Shown piece by piece: positions 1 through 12,839 of a stretch of DNA of 64,000 nt. The translations under genes were made by a program, and so were the position numbers. Where the stretch lies: NCBI GenBank assembly GCA_037367355.1, contig CM074704.1, positions 2,046,001 to 2,110,000 on the forward strand. Direction: 5' to 3'. Source of the stretch: Neoscytalidium dimidiatum (Eukaryota > Ascomycota > Dothideomycetes > Botryosphaeriales > Botryosphaeriaceae). The notes under the pieces were generated by a model. The model was given only the letters and a program-made list of their open reading frames with translations. It did not search any database and was not told the origin of the DNA. The number at the start of each line of letters is the position of its first letter. The stretch's first letter is position 1.

Positions 1-2330
1 CGAGTATACGGTAATACTATTCGGACTTACTAATATACCGGCTACGTTCTAGAGCCTAGTTAACGATATACTACGACCGTATTTAGACGTATTTATACTA
101 GCCTACCTAGACGATATCCTAATATACTCGGAAACGCTCGAAGAATATACTAAGTACGTATATAAAGTCCTATAGGTACTAGAGGAACGGAACCTCCGGA
201 TAGCCCCCGATAAGAGCGAATAGTATATATAGAAGACTAAGTACCTCGGGTTTATTATTACTCTAGGATATATTAGTATAAACGAGAAGAAACTAGACGC
301 GATAAGAGAATAGCCTACGCCGAAAACCGTTAAAGAAGTATAATCCTTCCTTAGCTTTACTAACTTTTATCGGAAGTTTATTCTAAACTATATAAAGGTA
401 TTAGCTTTGCTTATAGACTTAACTAAAAAAGAATATAGATTCGTATAGGGAGAAAGATAGTAGAATGCTTTCGACTTATTAAAACGAATATTTATAGAAG
501 TACCGGTCTTAGGACTATTCTACCCCGACCTACCTATAACGATAGAAACCGACGTATTAGACTACGCTATCGGAGTAGTCTTAAGCTAGCTAGACGAGTA
601 AGGTAGGCTATACCCTATTACGTATTACTCCCGAAAAATAATAGGACTAGAACGAAACTACGACGTCTATAATAAAGAACTCCTAGCTATCGTTACGGCC
701 TTTAAAGAATAGAGATATTATCTTAAAGAAGCTAAGTACTAGGTTATAGTCTACTATAACTATAAGAACCTCTTATACTTTACTACTACGAAAGAACTAA
801 ACCGAAGGTAGATTAGGTAGGCTAAAGAACTAGCGTCCTACGATATAAAGATTATCTACCGGAAGAAATTAGAAAACGCTCGCGTAGACGCGCTAAGTAG
901 AAGAGCCGACTATACGGAAGAAAGGCTAGAACTATAACCGGCAATACTAGTAGAATAGGAAGATAGGTCTCTTATACCTAATAAACGCTAGATCTCCGCT
1001 ATATATAGGAGAAAAGAGAAACCCGAGAGGTCGCTTACCCCGGCTAGGCTAGTAGCCTTAGCGATACGCCTAGAAAGCTACGAATAGGATCGTAAAATCC
1101 GAGAAGCCTACGCGGAAGACGCTACGGTATAAGAAATTAGAAATTTAGAAAACGACCCCCGAGTAACTAGAGACGTAGAAGGAATAATTCTATTTTTAGG
1201 ATTGATCTACGTTCCGGTAAAACTACAGGAGGAACTTATAAAGAATATATACGAGGCTCCAGTATATAGTTATTAAGGAACTAAGAAGACGATCGAGAGG
1301 ATTACGAGAAATTACTACTTTCTAGGGCTTAGAAGAATAGTCTAACGGATAGTTACGTAATACAACCTCTATATTCGAAGTAAGGCGGCGAGATACGTAC
1401 TCTACGGACTACTCTAGCTACTACCGGCACCTAAGCGCCCTTAGTAATCTATCTTACTAGATTTTATTACGGACCTACCTAAGTTAGAAGAACTACTTAC
1501 CGGAGTTAAGTACGATTTAGTACTAGTTATCGTAGATAGAATAACGAAATACGCGTACTACTTACCCTACCTAAAGAGGGTAAACGCGGAAGATCTTATA
1601 TATACGTTCCTAAGAACCGTTCTCGGTAACTACGGATTACTAGAAGAACTCGTATTAGATAGAGATAAACTATTTATATTACGATTCTAGTAGACTCTTA
1701 CTAAATAACTCGGAGTAAAGTATAAGCTCTTAACTATAGTATATCCGTAGATAGACGGATAAATAGAACGGACTAACTAGACGCTAGAATAATACCTACG
1801 CTATTACTTTAACTACGTATAGGACAACTAGGTGGAACTACTATTCTTAGCCTAGTTCGCGTATAATAGCTCTAAAGCGTCGGTAATATAAGAATTACCG
1901 TTCTACGCTAATTACGGTTATAAGCTATTAGCCTATAAAGAACCTATACCGAGCGAATTACTAGCCTAAAAAGAAATCTTTAAAGCCGACTAGTTAAAGG
2001 CACTCTATAAATAACTATACCTAGACTTAGAATTCGTAGCCCTACGAATAGGTAAGTACTACGATAAGCGGCACTAGAAGGCACCGCAGCTAAAGAAGGG
2101 GGATAAAGTCTATCTTCTTAGAAAAAATATTAGAATAAGGCGGCTAAATAATAAGCTAGATTTTAAGAAAATAGGACTATTTAGGATCGAAGAAAAAATC
2201 GGGAAAGTTAATTTCCGCCTTAAATTACTAGAAACGATGCGGATATACTTCGTTTTTTACGTATCCCTCTTAGAACTAGCACTAAAGAACGCTAAAACCG
2301 TAACCTATACGGAAGAGATACTTCTAGAAA
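1..2330 (+). pseudogene. Gypsy Pol polyprotein remnant (RT, RNase H, integrase, chromodomain)
   Basis: One frame, read through TAG/TAA stops, gives the RT active-site motif YLDDILIYS at about 104-130, an RNase H region at about 540-900, an integrase core with D and E motifs at about 1,450-1,800, and a chromodomain-like SH3/chromo segment at about 2,080-2,300. Most stops fall where Gln or Trp is conserved in the family, and cysteines of the integrase zinc-binding HHCC segment are changed to tyrosine. Both fit C-to-T changes at CpA on both strands. Further right (about 2,330-3,345) the frame is lost in a low-complexity coding-like tail. It is non-functional. Confidence 0.85.
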
Positions 2331-3345
2331 ATCTAGACGCCGACGAAAACCGAGATTAGGAAGTAGAGAAAGTCCTCAATAGCGGCTATATCGACGGTTA
2401 ATTCCGGTATCTCCTTAAATAGAAAGAAGAATAGGACGATACCTAGGAACCGCTAGAAAATTACGACGGATATAGACAACTTATTAATAAATTCTATCGT
2501 CGAAACCCGGATCGACTAATACCGCCGACTCGTTAAATATAAAGGACCTAAAATCGAAATTAGGAAACGAAGACTACCGCGCCTAATTAACCGGCTCGGA
2601 GCTCTCGGGCGGCGTAGTAATAGAACTAATACTAGGCGACCCGACGAAACGAGACGGACCCGTAGCGTTAGCTAAGGCGTCGCTACGTATACGCTTTACT
2701 ACTCGCGACTCCTCGGTATTTTTAGGGTTAGTAGGACCCTTAGCCTTACGAACCGACTCTAGGCGATCTAGCTCCTCTAACTCCTCGATCGTTTAAACCT
2801 TTCGGGAAATTATTAAATAAGCCCGACGACGAAGTAACTCCCTCTACTTTTTAACGCGATCTAAGCGAGCTATAGAGGTACGTAACTCTTAACGAGCCCT
2901 TTATTCGTCCCGCTCGATCTTTAGTAAGGCTTAGCGAACTCGGAGAACTACGAATAAAAATTAGGAATAACGAGAAAAAGGAAGATAAAAAGGACTTATA
3001 GTCGGAATTATCTAAACTACTAGCGTTATAAGTAGACTTACCCCGGCGAGCGTACTTACCGTAACGAGAATATACCCTATCTATCTTATATACTACGAAG
3101 GAAGGATCGGAGTCGGCCTTACTAGCGTTAGCTAGAAGATAGGAAGAATAAGAAAAAGATATCGGGAAACCGTTACGATTAATCTCGTCGCCTAAAACTA
3201 AATATTTAGTACGCTAGGCGGAGCGCTTACGCTTAGGAGGTATAGTAAGAAGGGACTTATAGAAAAGAAAGATAAGGAGAACGGAAACGAGATATAGATA
3301 GAAAGGAAGAATCTTCGGGCCGAAGATCCCTAAGGAGGGGGATAG

Positions 3346-3836
3346 TATTACGAACTCTAGAATATACGGGCGTTATAGCTATAAAAGGTATAAACCCGCA
3401 CGGGTAGAGAGTAGGAAGTCGATAAGAAGAAGCGCGGCGGGACGATAATACTAGCCGCTCGTACGATTAAGGAAGTTAGGAATTGGGAAACGAATCTAAG
3501 CGCCGCGCGTTACGTGCGACCTACTTTAGATCTTTATAAATCTAAGTACCGTATATCTACCCCCGATAAATCTACTATACCTAGATCTAGATTATTATAG
3601 CTTTACTATAGTATATAGACACGCTCGTTAGATAGCATTTTAACCCTCGTAGTTAATTTAAAGTTCTAATTTAATACTATATTAACTTAGAGGTAATAAG
3701 GCCTATCGAACTCCTATATTACGTAACTTCTTATTCTATTATTGCTCCCCTTTCCTCGTCTTTAAGGTAAACCCTTCGATAAACCCGAACCTACTAGGTG
3801 ACTCCGAAGCCTAGTAGTAGAGGCCCCGTCGTTATA
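3346..3836 (+). repeat. 3' LTR of the Gypsy element (RIP-mutated)
   Basis: The repeat begins TATTACGAAC just after a GGAGGGGGATAG purine tract and ends GTCGTTATA. Undoing TpG/CpA losses gives TGTTACG...GTTACA, the expected TG...CA ends, about 491 bp. The last 75 bp (about 3,764-3,836) match the end of an unmutated LTR-like sequence at 25,865-25,941, sharing GACCTACTAGGTGA and the GTTACA end, which supports the right boundary. Confidence 0.7.
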
Positions 3837-3849
3837 TTTAAAGGCTAAG

Positions 3850-6800
3850 GACTATATTTTATAGCTATCTAAGGTTATTACTAACTTAATTAGACGTTAA
3901 TACTAACTAGTTCTTAGGAGAGTTAAGGATTATTATTTATAGACGCTACTCCGTACCCTTTAGAAACGAGTAGTACTACTAGAAGATAGTATTATCGAAT
4001 AGCTATATATAGAATATACAAAGCTTTAGATACTACCTACTTATTAAAACGTCCTCTTATAGATAGATAAATAGGAAGAATAGGTATTTCGTATAGAAGT
4101 AAATAACCTTACCCTTATAACTACTAAGTATACTAGTATAGCCTTTCTAGTAATACTTTAGAAGTACGACGAAATCTACGCCTTAAACTAACGAATACTA
4201 CTTAAGAATAACCTCTTATTAGACTATAGTATTATTATAATATATAAATAGTATAGAACTAAGGTAGAGTTAAAAGGGAACCTATATAAGTAATCTAAAT
4301 AAGCCTTCTTAGTAGAATTTAGGGGCTATTTTTTAAAATAGAGGAAGCTAAAATACCTCTATAATAAGCACTATTAGTACTCTATATACTATTATATTAA
4401 TCTATCTATTCGTTCTACGAATTAGTAACCACGTAAGGAGATAGTAGAGAAAGTTAATAACGTACTTAGAAACCCTAAACTTAAGACGAAAGTCGATATA
4501 GTACTAGTAAGAAATAAACGAATTCTTAATTAAAAGAAGCCTATAGTACTAACTATAGAAGTTAGGTTACTCGTAGCTATAGTAAAGACGGTACTAATAG
4601 CTTTCTTAGCTTAAAAGTAAGGTTCTACTACGATATAGCTCTTATAGATTATAGATACTAGCTTAAACGCTTATATTTACTATAAATATATAAAATAACA
4701 ACTTACGAATATTCGCCTAGTAGTAAACGGTAAATATATTATTTTAGATAGCGGACCTTAACTAATTAAAAGCTACGTAGACGTGCTAGTTATAATATAA
4801 AGAAATAGTAAGAAAGTTAAAATACTCTTTAAGAATATCTACTACGTACCTAATATATTAGCGAACCTTATCTTAATCCGAACTATTAAGAAATTAGGCT
4901 ATTTAATAGACGCTAGTAAAAGACGTATATACGAGATAGTAGATTAGTCTACCTTCTACGATATTATAGTAGAAAACGATACCTACTTTATTAAATACTA
5001 CTAGGAGTTAACTTTACCGAATACGAGCTACGCTCTAGCTACTATAACTACTAGGAAGCTTCTAATTAATTACTAGTATAAGATTATAGCTTATATAGGT
5101 AGAGGAGTAATAACTTACCTTCCTAAAGCCGCTTAAGAAGCTAAAATTAAACCTTAATCGAATTAGAAATCGTACTATAATATATATATAAGAACGAAAG
5201 CGCACTAGATTATTTTACGTTTAGAAAAGAAGGAAGAATAGTTATTAGAACCCTTCTTTCGCGTCTTATTTAATATAATTATTATAATAGACGCGTATAA
5301 TAAGTATAGATATATTATATACCTAGAATATATAGTAACGAACTATATACTCGTTCGTTTATATATAAATAAATACTAATACGTAGATATTCTTTAGGAG
5401 TTCTTCTAGTTAATTTAAATCCGTTTTAAGTAGAAAGTCGTATTCTTTCGCTCTAATAACGAGACCTCCTTAACTTATATATTTTACGACTCTATAAGAA
5501 AGTAAGGAATTATCTAGGAGGCTTCTATACTATATACTCCTAAATAGAATAGATATTTAGAACGGTTAGGAGGAGTCCTTACTACTAAAGCTCGCGCCTT
5601 ACGAGTAGAAGGTAACTTTCTAGTAGAACTATAGCTAGAAATCTACTCTATAGCGGCCTATATTTATAACCGAACTTCTAGTAGGCGCTTAAAGTAGAAA
5701 ACTCTATTTAAGTTAGTATATAGTAGTAAGTCTTCGCTAGTATACTTATAAGTATACGGTAGTAAGGCCTATATATTAAATAAAACTATTACGTTATCCG
5801 ATAAACTATTAGATAGAGCCCTAGTAGGCTACTTAATCGGCTATAATTCTAGAAATATCTACCGAATATAGTACCTACCGGATTAAAGGGTTATTATTAT
5901 ATAAGATGTTACTTTCGACGAAATAATAAGGTTTTAGCCTTACGAAAAAGAAACCTTTATACTAGAGGTACCTAAAGAAGTAGTAGAACCTTTAATAGAG
6001 TACTTACTAATTATACTCGACCTAAATAATATAATCGATTTAAGTTCTAAAAGTAAGAGTAATTAGAAGGAAGAAGAAAGCTCTATACGGAGAACTACGC
6101 CCTCCGTAAACGATAGTGGGCTAAATTTTTATATAAAATAGTTATTACCTAGCTATAGTCTCCGTAAAGACCCTAAAATATACCCTTCTTAGGGTTAATT
6201 ACCGACTCCTAAAGCCTTACCTAAAGTAGAAAATTAACTACTATTATAGAGCACTTCTAGAGTAGGGGGTAAGACTATAATAATATAGGAAGCTTAGAAA
6301 TCGCTATAGAGAGGTAATTAGGCCTTAAGAGTAGTAGAAATCTCTTCTAAAATTAACCCTTCTAATATTATTAAAGGACGCCGCACTAGGTTTAGAAAAA
6401 CGGCCTACGTAGCTTTATTATAGTAAAACTACTAGTATAAGACGGCCTTTTACGTAGCCTAGTCTATCTTACCGAAAATAATACGGCTAGAAGCTAAAGT
6501 ATACGATCTCCCTTCTAAACTACGTAACTATAAAGAGCTACTCGTTTATCCGTATAAGGAGTAGTTCTTAGAAGCTCTATAAGAGGAAATAAGGAAGCTC
6601 TAAGTAAAGAACGTCTAGAAGAAAGTACTAATTATTAAAGCTATTAATAAGTAGAAATAGGTTATACTACTTACTAAAGTGTTTAAATATAAACTTAACG
6701 AATTCGGCTAATTAACGAAGTATAAGATACGAATATATATAAGAGGGGATAAGTAGTATACCGCTTAAGATACGTATACTACTATATTAGCTCTACGTAT

Positions 6801-8110
6801 ACTTAGAACCCTTATAGTACTTATTACCGCCTTCGACCTCGAAACTCGTTAGTACGACGTGGTAAACGCCTTCCCCTACGTTATTCTAGATAAGGAAGTC
6901 TACTATTACCTACTAAACGGTATAAATATTAAGCCCGGAAAAGTACTACGCCTACTATAAGTACTATACGGCTTTAAATAAGTATTAGCGCTCTAGTAGA
7001 AGTATCTCTATAAAACTCTTTAAGAGCTTAGGCTCTAGAAAGTACTAGAAGCTCTATATCTATTTAAAAACGAATATCTAATCGTCTTCTTCTTCGTAGA
7101 CGATATTATCGTTACCTATAGTAAGAACTATAAGAAGTACGTTAATAGCTTCTAAAAGAAGCTCTTCTAGTACTACGAAATGCGCCTAATTAGTAAAGTA
7201 TAATAGTTCCTTATAGTATAGATTATACGGAATAGAAATAGAAGGTATATATAGCTCTTATAAGAGTTATATATAAAGATACTTATTAAGCGTTTTTATA
7301 TCGATAAAAGTATTAAGATATTAATACTACTACCTATCTAGAAGTAAATCGCGAAGAATACTAGATAGGTAACTTCTACTTAAATTTATAAGTACTAGAG
7401 TAAAGTTAGTTCGATTAACTTTACTTTTATATTTATACGCCCTAATATTACTTTTATAACGTCTAAGCTCTTAGAATACCTATAAAACCCTTTAGAGTAC
7501 TATTAAAGGCTAGCGAAGTAAGTACTTATATACTTAGAAAATATACGAAGGAGAGTACTCTTTATAGACGGCTCTAATATAGGCAAAAGTACTTTCGTAG
7601 CTAGTAGTAATATCTTATTCGCTACGAATATAAATATAAGAAAAAGCTACTAAGGATTTATCTTTACCCTTTTCGGTATACTAGTAGACTAGAGTGCTAG
7701 AAAGTAGCGTATAGTCTTAACTTCTACTACTAAAGCTAAACTCCTCGCACTATTAGAAACTACTCGCTATACTATTTAGTAGAAAAGGTTCTTTAAGAAT
7801 ATAAGCTTTAATCTAGAATATAAAATTAAAATATAATACGATAATAGGCGAATACTAGAGCTTATAAACGAATTAGGACTAAAACTTAATACTAGTCTAC
7901 GATATATTAATATATACTAATACTAGCTTCGCTAGAAAGTATAGATATAGATAATTAAGCTAAAATAGACGCCGATAGCTAAAATAGTAGCTAATAGTAT
8001 AACGAAAGTACTTATAAGGTAATAATACCTTACTTTCGTATAGTTACTAAATTTATACGATATACTAAATACGGAGTAATTAGTAGTTATCTACCGGTAA
8101 ACCTATTTAA
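3850..8110 (+). pseudogene. Copia Gag-Pol polyprotein remnant
   Basis: Read through RIP stops and some frame changes, the segment shows a Gag-like region (about 3,870-4,600), a protease-like LDSG motif near 4,745, an integrase core (DAYNKYRY near 5,290, later a PKQN-type motif near 5,535), the RT active site FVDDI near 7,095-7,110, and a C-terminal RNase H stretch to about 8,000. Gln and Trp positions are almost uniformly TAG or TAA. It is non-coding today. Confidence 0.85.
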
Positions 8111-8550
8111 TACTATAGGTTTTCTAGTTAGTTCTATACGATATAGCGAATTATTTATTCTAACGTTACGCTTACTACCGTATTCGGACGTTATATTTTC
8201 GCCGACCGCCTAGTAGAAAACGCTATATATATACTCGCTACCCTCGCTCTACTACTAACTTTCTTTCCTCTATAGGGGTTATAAGTACCTTATTTACTAG
8301 TACCCTATATAGGTATTACGTTATACGACTGCCTTCCTACTACTATACTCTTTATTTTTTCGTTCTTTACGCTTCTAACTACCTAGAAAATTATAAAATT
8401 ATTAATTTTAATTATTAATACGTGCTTAGTAAGTTATAAGAAAGATTTTACTTATTATTATACTAATATAGTAAAGTAACACCTCTATAGCTTTTAATAA
8501 GGCTCCCTACGGTCTTTTCGTAAGACTCTACGTATCTTACGAAGGGGGTG

Positions 8551-8760
8551 TGTTAAATACTAGTATTATAGTTATTATTTTTTCTATTATAGTACGTTCC
8601 TTTTATACTTAATTCCGTTACTAATTTCGCTTACTTATTAGCGTATACTAAATATATATAATCACCCTTATTCGGTGTTTTTTACTAGCATGCCAATTTA
8701 TTCATTCTACTGATTATTACTGCTCAATACAGCACCCTATCAACTAACCAGTTCAATAAC
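8551..8760 (+). repeat. 3' LTR of the Copia element
   Basis: The repeat starts TGTTAAATAC directly after the purine tract and ends about TTCAATAAC. The left two-thirds is RIP-mutated, while the right part (from about 8,690) keeps CpA and TpG. The segment 8,640-8,760 matches 53,745-53,867 closely (shared TTAGCGTATAC, TATATAATCACC, GCATGCCAATT and TGCTCAATACAGC). The exact 3' end is uncertain because no target duplication was recognised. Confidence 0.65.
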
Positions 8761-9051
8761 TTGGCTTTGGGCAGGCTTTCGCAAGGTTTTTGAGCCTTAT
8801 TTTATTCGAGCTTCAGCTTCAGCTGCACAGAACATGTGCATGTAACATTGCAGGTTCTCGTGTCAACGTACTAAATTCTAGAATCAAAGATGATCGGCAG
8901 AAACATCGAAGAAGACTCACATCTAAAATCTTCACCATCTCGAGCAAAGTCACACGGCAACATTCCCGCACAGGTGTATATCAAGCAAGTCGTGGAAGCT
9001 TAAAAAATGCTTGCATCTAGTAGATCACAACATTACAATGCTAACAGCCAC

Positions 9052-9671
9052 TCAGTTGTAGACGCAGACCTCCGTGGGCGTCTCCACCTTTTCTGCACGA
9101 GCCTCGAAAGCAACGCACTCCTCCTTCGGAACCTTTCTATTGTACGCTTTGTCCGAGTAGATAACGTACTGATCCACGACATCAGTCGGGCACGCCAGCC
9201 ACGTGCTGCTGTCCTTATCGTACACCAGCTTGATGTTGTCCTCCTCCGAGCCGACCAGACTGAAAACATTCACCTGAAGCCACGGGGCCTGTTCCTCGTC
9301 CGGCAGCGTAAAGCCGAACATGCCCTTTCCACCACCGGAGCCATCGACGTACGCTGAGTCTTATGTGAGTTCGTGCACTGTGTCACTGCGCTCGGGGCAT
9401 CAAACGTACAGTACTGCTGGTTCTGCCGTCCGTCGGCGTAAAAGGCCAGATATCCCGAGGATGTCGCCGTGACAGCGGGGACAACGTCGCCGCACGTTGA
9501 GTTCGCCTCCTTCCCAATGAACCAGAATCCGGCGTTGGGCTTGAGCGGCTGGCCGTCGATAGCCGTTCCGGGAGCCGAAGCGACGAGCTTGAAGTATGTT
9601 TCTTGGGTTGGTGCGGCGAGTGAGGCGCCGCAGAACGCAAGCGCTGACGCAAGGACGGAGGCGGTCTTCAT
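9052..9671 (-). CDS. PhiA-like small secreted cell-wall protein, paralog A (189 aa)
   Basis: The CDS is complement(join(9052..9359, 9410..9671)). The 50-bp intron (donor GTACGT, acceptor AAG) joins in phase to restore a QQYY junction. Residues 1-19 form a signal peptide ending SLAA. The mature protein has four cysteines in the pattern NSTC, ACP, EEC and a C-terminal CVYN, plus an N-glycosylation site. The pattern resembles the fungal PhiA/IgE-binding family of hydrophilic cell-wall proteins that act at the conidial or hyphal surface; this is family-level inference. The second paralog at 12,840 shares length, cysteine pattern, intron position and intron phase. The gene lies only about 300 bp from RIP-mutated Copia DNA but is itself not RIP-mutated. 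Confidence 0.75.
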
Positions 9672-9763
9672 GTTTGCGAAGAGAAAATTGCGAGGATTCG
9701 GACAAAACGAATGGAGTTGAGCGGCTCTGGTGTTCGAAGAATACTTCTTGCTGCCTCCGTAGC

Positions 9764-9774
9764 CTTTAAATATT
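9764..9774 (-). promoter_or_regulatory. TATA-like element of the PhiA-like gene A
   Basis: On the minus strand the sequence reads AATATTTAAAGG, about 95 bp upstream of the ATG at 9,671. The position and composition fit a TATA box; there is no further support. Confidence 0.35.
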
Positions 9775-12714
9775 CAGCCAGTCATGGTCGCGGTGCTTCT
9801 CTGGGATTTTACTTGCCCCTGAAACGTTAAAGAGCCAAGGTTGCAACACGGTCCAGTCGGCTCCGTGCGGGACGTCCACCTCTTCGTATTCAACTGACCC
9901 GGTAAAAGTAGGCTTGATCGGATATGAAAGCTTGCTAAAAATGTGAATTGTAATAATTATGGAGTATAACTTTTGACAGCCTCCAAATGCGACCCGACAT
10001 AACTATACAATCTTGCTCGTTTACGCTTCAAGCGATGATGCGAGCACAATCGCTGCGAATACAGCCATCTACACAATGTGCGGCATCTTCATGGCCGCCG
10101 CAGCACAACCGAATAATTCTGTCTGACTCGTGGTAGCCCCATTTCGCCTTTTTGTCTCTCATACCAATCATCTACAGTGCAGCTGATGATATTTGCAAGA
10201 TCTCAAGAACTTCTTCAAAACTTCTCAAGCTCCGCTCACACGCACCTTCTTTAAAGAGTATTATTAGTATAGCCATCTGTATTGACGAGTATTACCCAGG
10301 TCTGTCGATTGACTTACGGAACGAGCAGTCAAGTAGTCAGAGCTAGTACGCGGAATTATAGGAAATAGAGGAGGCTAGAAGCACTCAAAAGATACTAAGG
10401 CGGCGATTTTCAGGTAAGAGACAGTGCTTGACCCTGCATGGTTCATGGAGTCCCCCATTCGTAGACAATGATGTCAGTCTCTGTAGCGGATAAGCGCATT
10501 GGTCTTTTCTGGTATTATTGGAATGTTGGCAGTCGATGGTAACAAAGTGAGTTGTAGATGTGACCGTTTATTGAGCTGCATGATCGATTAAAGGATACGA
10601 TATTTGATAGAGCTTTTGCTTTAAAATGATGTCGAGACCTTATAGAAATGATCTGGTGGACGATCCATGTTTCTCGTATGTAGACACAAAGAATGCCGCG
10701 GGTTCAATGTTATGTGCAATTAATAGTAGTTTATGATCCTGACCAGCATTATAGGCAGATGCTTGGATCATACTTGCGGCATGGTGTAAATATTGAAAGT
10801 TACATGAACCGAGTGCTTGATCCCACCCGTTCAGCCACCCGCTGGTACGCCGTAGTAGTTTAACTATCTACTCGTAGGAGAATTCAGTCGAATTTACAGA
10901 GAGAGCTCAGAGAAAGCGGTGTTACAAACTACAGCTTAGCCAATAAAGATCAGCTTAAGGGAATCCGAAGAGGAAACAGAAAAGAATAGACGCGAATTTG
11001 AATCTCTACAGGCCGGTGTCACTCAATACCGCAGACCACAAGCAACGTCAAATGTGTTATATGTATGGAAGAAGTATAATAGTTGAAATACGCTTTATTA
11101 GAATTAATAAGCAGTTGAACAAATTGCTGACCCTATCAGTCCCTGCGCACATACAAAAATCCTACATTTAAGCTATGAGCACTCAGACCTGCAGTACGTC
11201 CGAAGGCTATTAACAGCTCTAGGGATGGCTAATGTTACATAGGCAGGTGTGATTGGAAATCCTGGAGCGAAATTATGGCCCACAAGAGTTTTGATCTATT
11301 ATTATCCCACTTCTACCTTTCTCAGAGACTTGTGTGCTTTTCAATACAATTAAGTAGATATACATTGGTTATAAACCCAAACAAAAGCTGAATTGCCCGT
11401 CGTCACTTCAATCACATAGAACCATTTCCGGTCCTTGAGTGAGGATGGCGAAACTCGTAGAAGTTTCTAGGAGTCAAGTCCCGAGGAAAACATTATTACA
11501 TTGTCGCGCGGATAATGCATGTCTAAGCTCACCGCCAGCTCGAAGCTCTCTCCTCTATACTTAGGATGTACAAATGCAAAGGTGATTCGGATTGCGTGCA
11601 AAGGAGAGGTGTTGCTCGATATTTCATAGCTCCAGTCAGTCATTAATCGACTTTAGGTATAATGATTGGTCATGTTTGCAGAGTGCATTGATCTAAAATA
11701 CTGGCTTCAGCTCGGGCTTGTAGTCAGGCGTTGATCATCGATCACGATGCCTCACCGATGCGATACGAAGACAGATCCCATCGGCTTCGTCTAGCGTTGG
11801 TTCAATATATTTTTGGACCCATCACCTGTCCTGTGGCTGCCGTGGGGCGCGCCTTGTTTCTAAAGGTTTCTCTTTGGATTACTGTGTAGACCTCTTGGAA
11901 GGCCACGGCCTACCGCCGTGGAGTTCCGGACAAATAGCGGCTCTGCCAGTTCACGTCGAAAAACTATATTTAGCACAACCATTCCCAAAGCAGATTACGC
12001 GGTAGGCCTTTTCTCCACGGCCATAGGAGAAATTGTGGGGAATAGGGGCTTTGCCTGCCGCAGATCGGACTACTCGTACCGCACGCATGGCATGACAACT
12101 CACAACGTAACACAGTCGAGGTGGATTTTGGGAGGTACAATAAACTTCACAGTGGATCTAGCAGCGGTGACCGGCTTGCTTGAACAGGACGCGGTCAGTT
12201 CGCACAGCTTAGCACTGGAGTATGCACTGGCTTGAACGTGACAGTGGCGCCCGGATATCCATGCCCAGTGTGGTAAAGGGGCACCGAGAAACATCCTCGG
12301 CCGATGATGAAGGCTGCAGCGTGGCCCTCGCGGGGCAGCACATCCCCGCAATTGGCTCCTTTACAGAAAAGGTGAAGAATTTAGAGACATATGATTGGAT
12401 AGCTGTCTGTCGAAATTGCTTAATCCTTATTGGACCCATATCCCGTGGTCATTCCGAAAATAATCATCCTACTAACTAGAGTCTATGCTACTTCTGTTCT
12501 GTGAAATAGATAACTCGTAGTCGCCGAGCCTTCGAGGAGATACCGTGACCTCGAATGTCTAGCAGGGTCGAGAGTGCACCGGCTGGCTGTAGCTTGCCGC
12601 ACGTTCCGAGCACTGATGCCACCAGTTTCTGTGCTCCCCAGAGCAATGACGTCCTAGCGCACGCGCACCTCGTATTCCACACGGCTTCGCCACTACCCCT
12701 CTACAGACCTTTGG
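9775..12714. other. Intergenic region between the two PhiA-like genes
   Basis: No convincing gene was found. The 105-codon open frame at 11,918-12,235 and frames opposite it show no recognisable motif or splice structure. Base composition is mixed and CpA/TpG are present at ordinary levels, so the region is not RIP-mutated transposon. It probably holds the divergent promoters of the two flanking genes. Confidence 0.5.
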
Positions 12715-12722
12715 TATATAAG
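12715..12722 (+). promoter_or_regulatory. TATA box of the PhiA-like gene B
   Basis: TATATAAG lies 118 bp upstream of the ATG at 12,840. It is followed by a CA-rich, CT-rich leader typical of highly expressed fungal genes and a good start context (CATCAAAATG). Confidence 0.5.
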
Positions 12723-12839
12723 CTGCTCTGAGAATCCTTCCAGAAGAGCAGAACACAGCTTTACAACAACGCAATCGTACATTGAGATAATTAATCGCAC
12801 CTAATTCTCTTCACCTCAACCACAACCCACATCATCAAA

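Larger units (their letters stand above)
1..3836 (+). mobile_element. Gypsy LTR retrotransposon, RIP-inactivated, left end outside window
   Basis: The block reads as a Ty3/Gypsy Pol from reverse transcriptase through RNase H and integrase to a chromodomain-like tail, followed by a purine-rich tract at about 3,335-3,345 and a 3' LTR. The gag and protease part and the 5' LTR lie left of position 1. Nearly every CpA and TpG has become TpA, so glutamine (CAG to TAG) and tryptophan (TGG to TAG) codons are now stops; this is the classic RIP signature. The element cannot encode active protein. It directly abuts the Copia-type internal region that follows. Confidence 0.9.
3837..8760 (+). mobile_element. 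Copia (Ty1) LTR retrotransposon, RIP-inactivated, 5' LTR missing
   Basis: The internal region runs Gag, protease, integrase, reverse transcriptase and RNase H, an order diagnostic of Copia, and ends at a GAAGGGGGTG purine tract (8,541-8,550) and a 3' LTR. No 5' LTR precedes it: the sequence immediately upstream is the Gypsy 3' LTR. The simplest reading is that the Gypsy element inserted into the 5' part of this Copia copy, leaving the Copia 5' LTR outside the window. RIP depletion of CpA/TpG is as strong as in the Gypsy element but fades inside the 3' LTR near 8,690. Confidence 0.88.

Noticed and set aside
11918..12235. 105-codon plus-strand frame between the PhiA-like genes
   Set aside because: No motif, no good start context and no introns that extend it; probably random.
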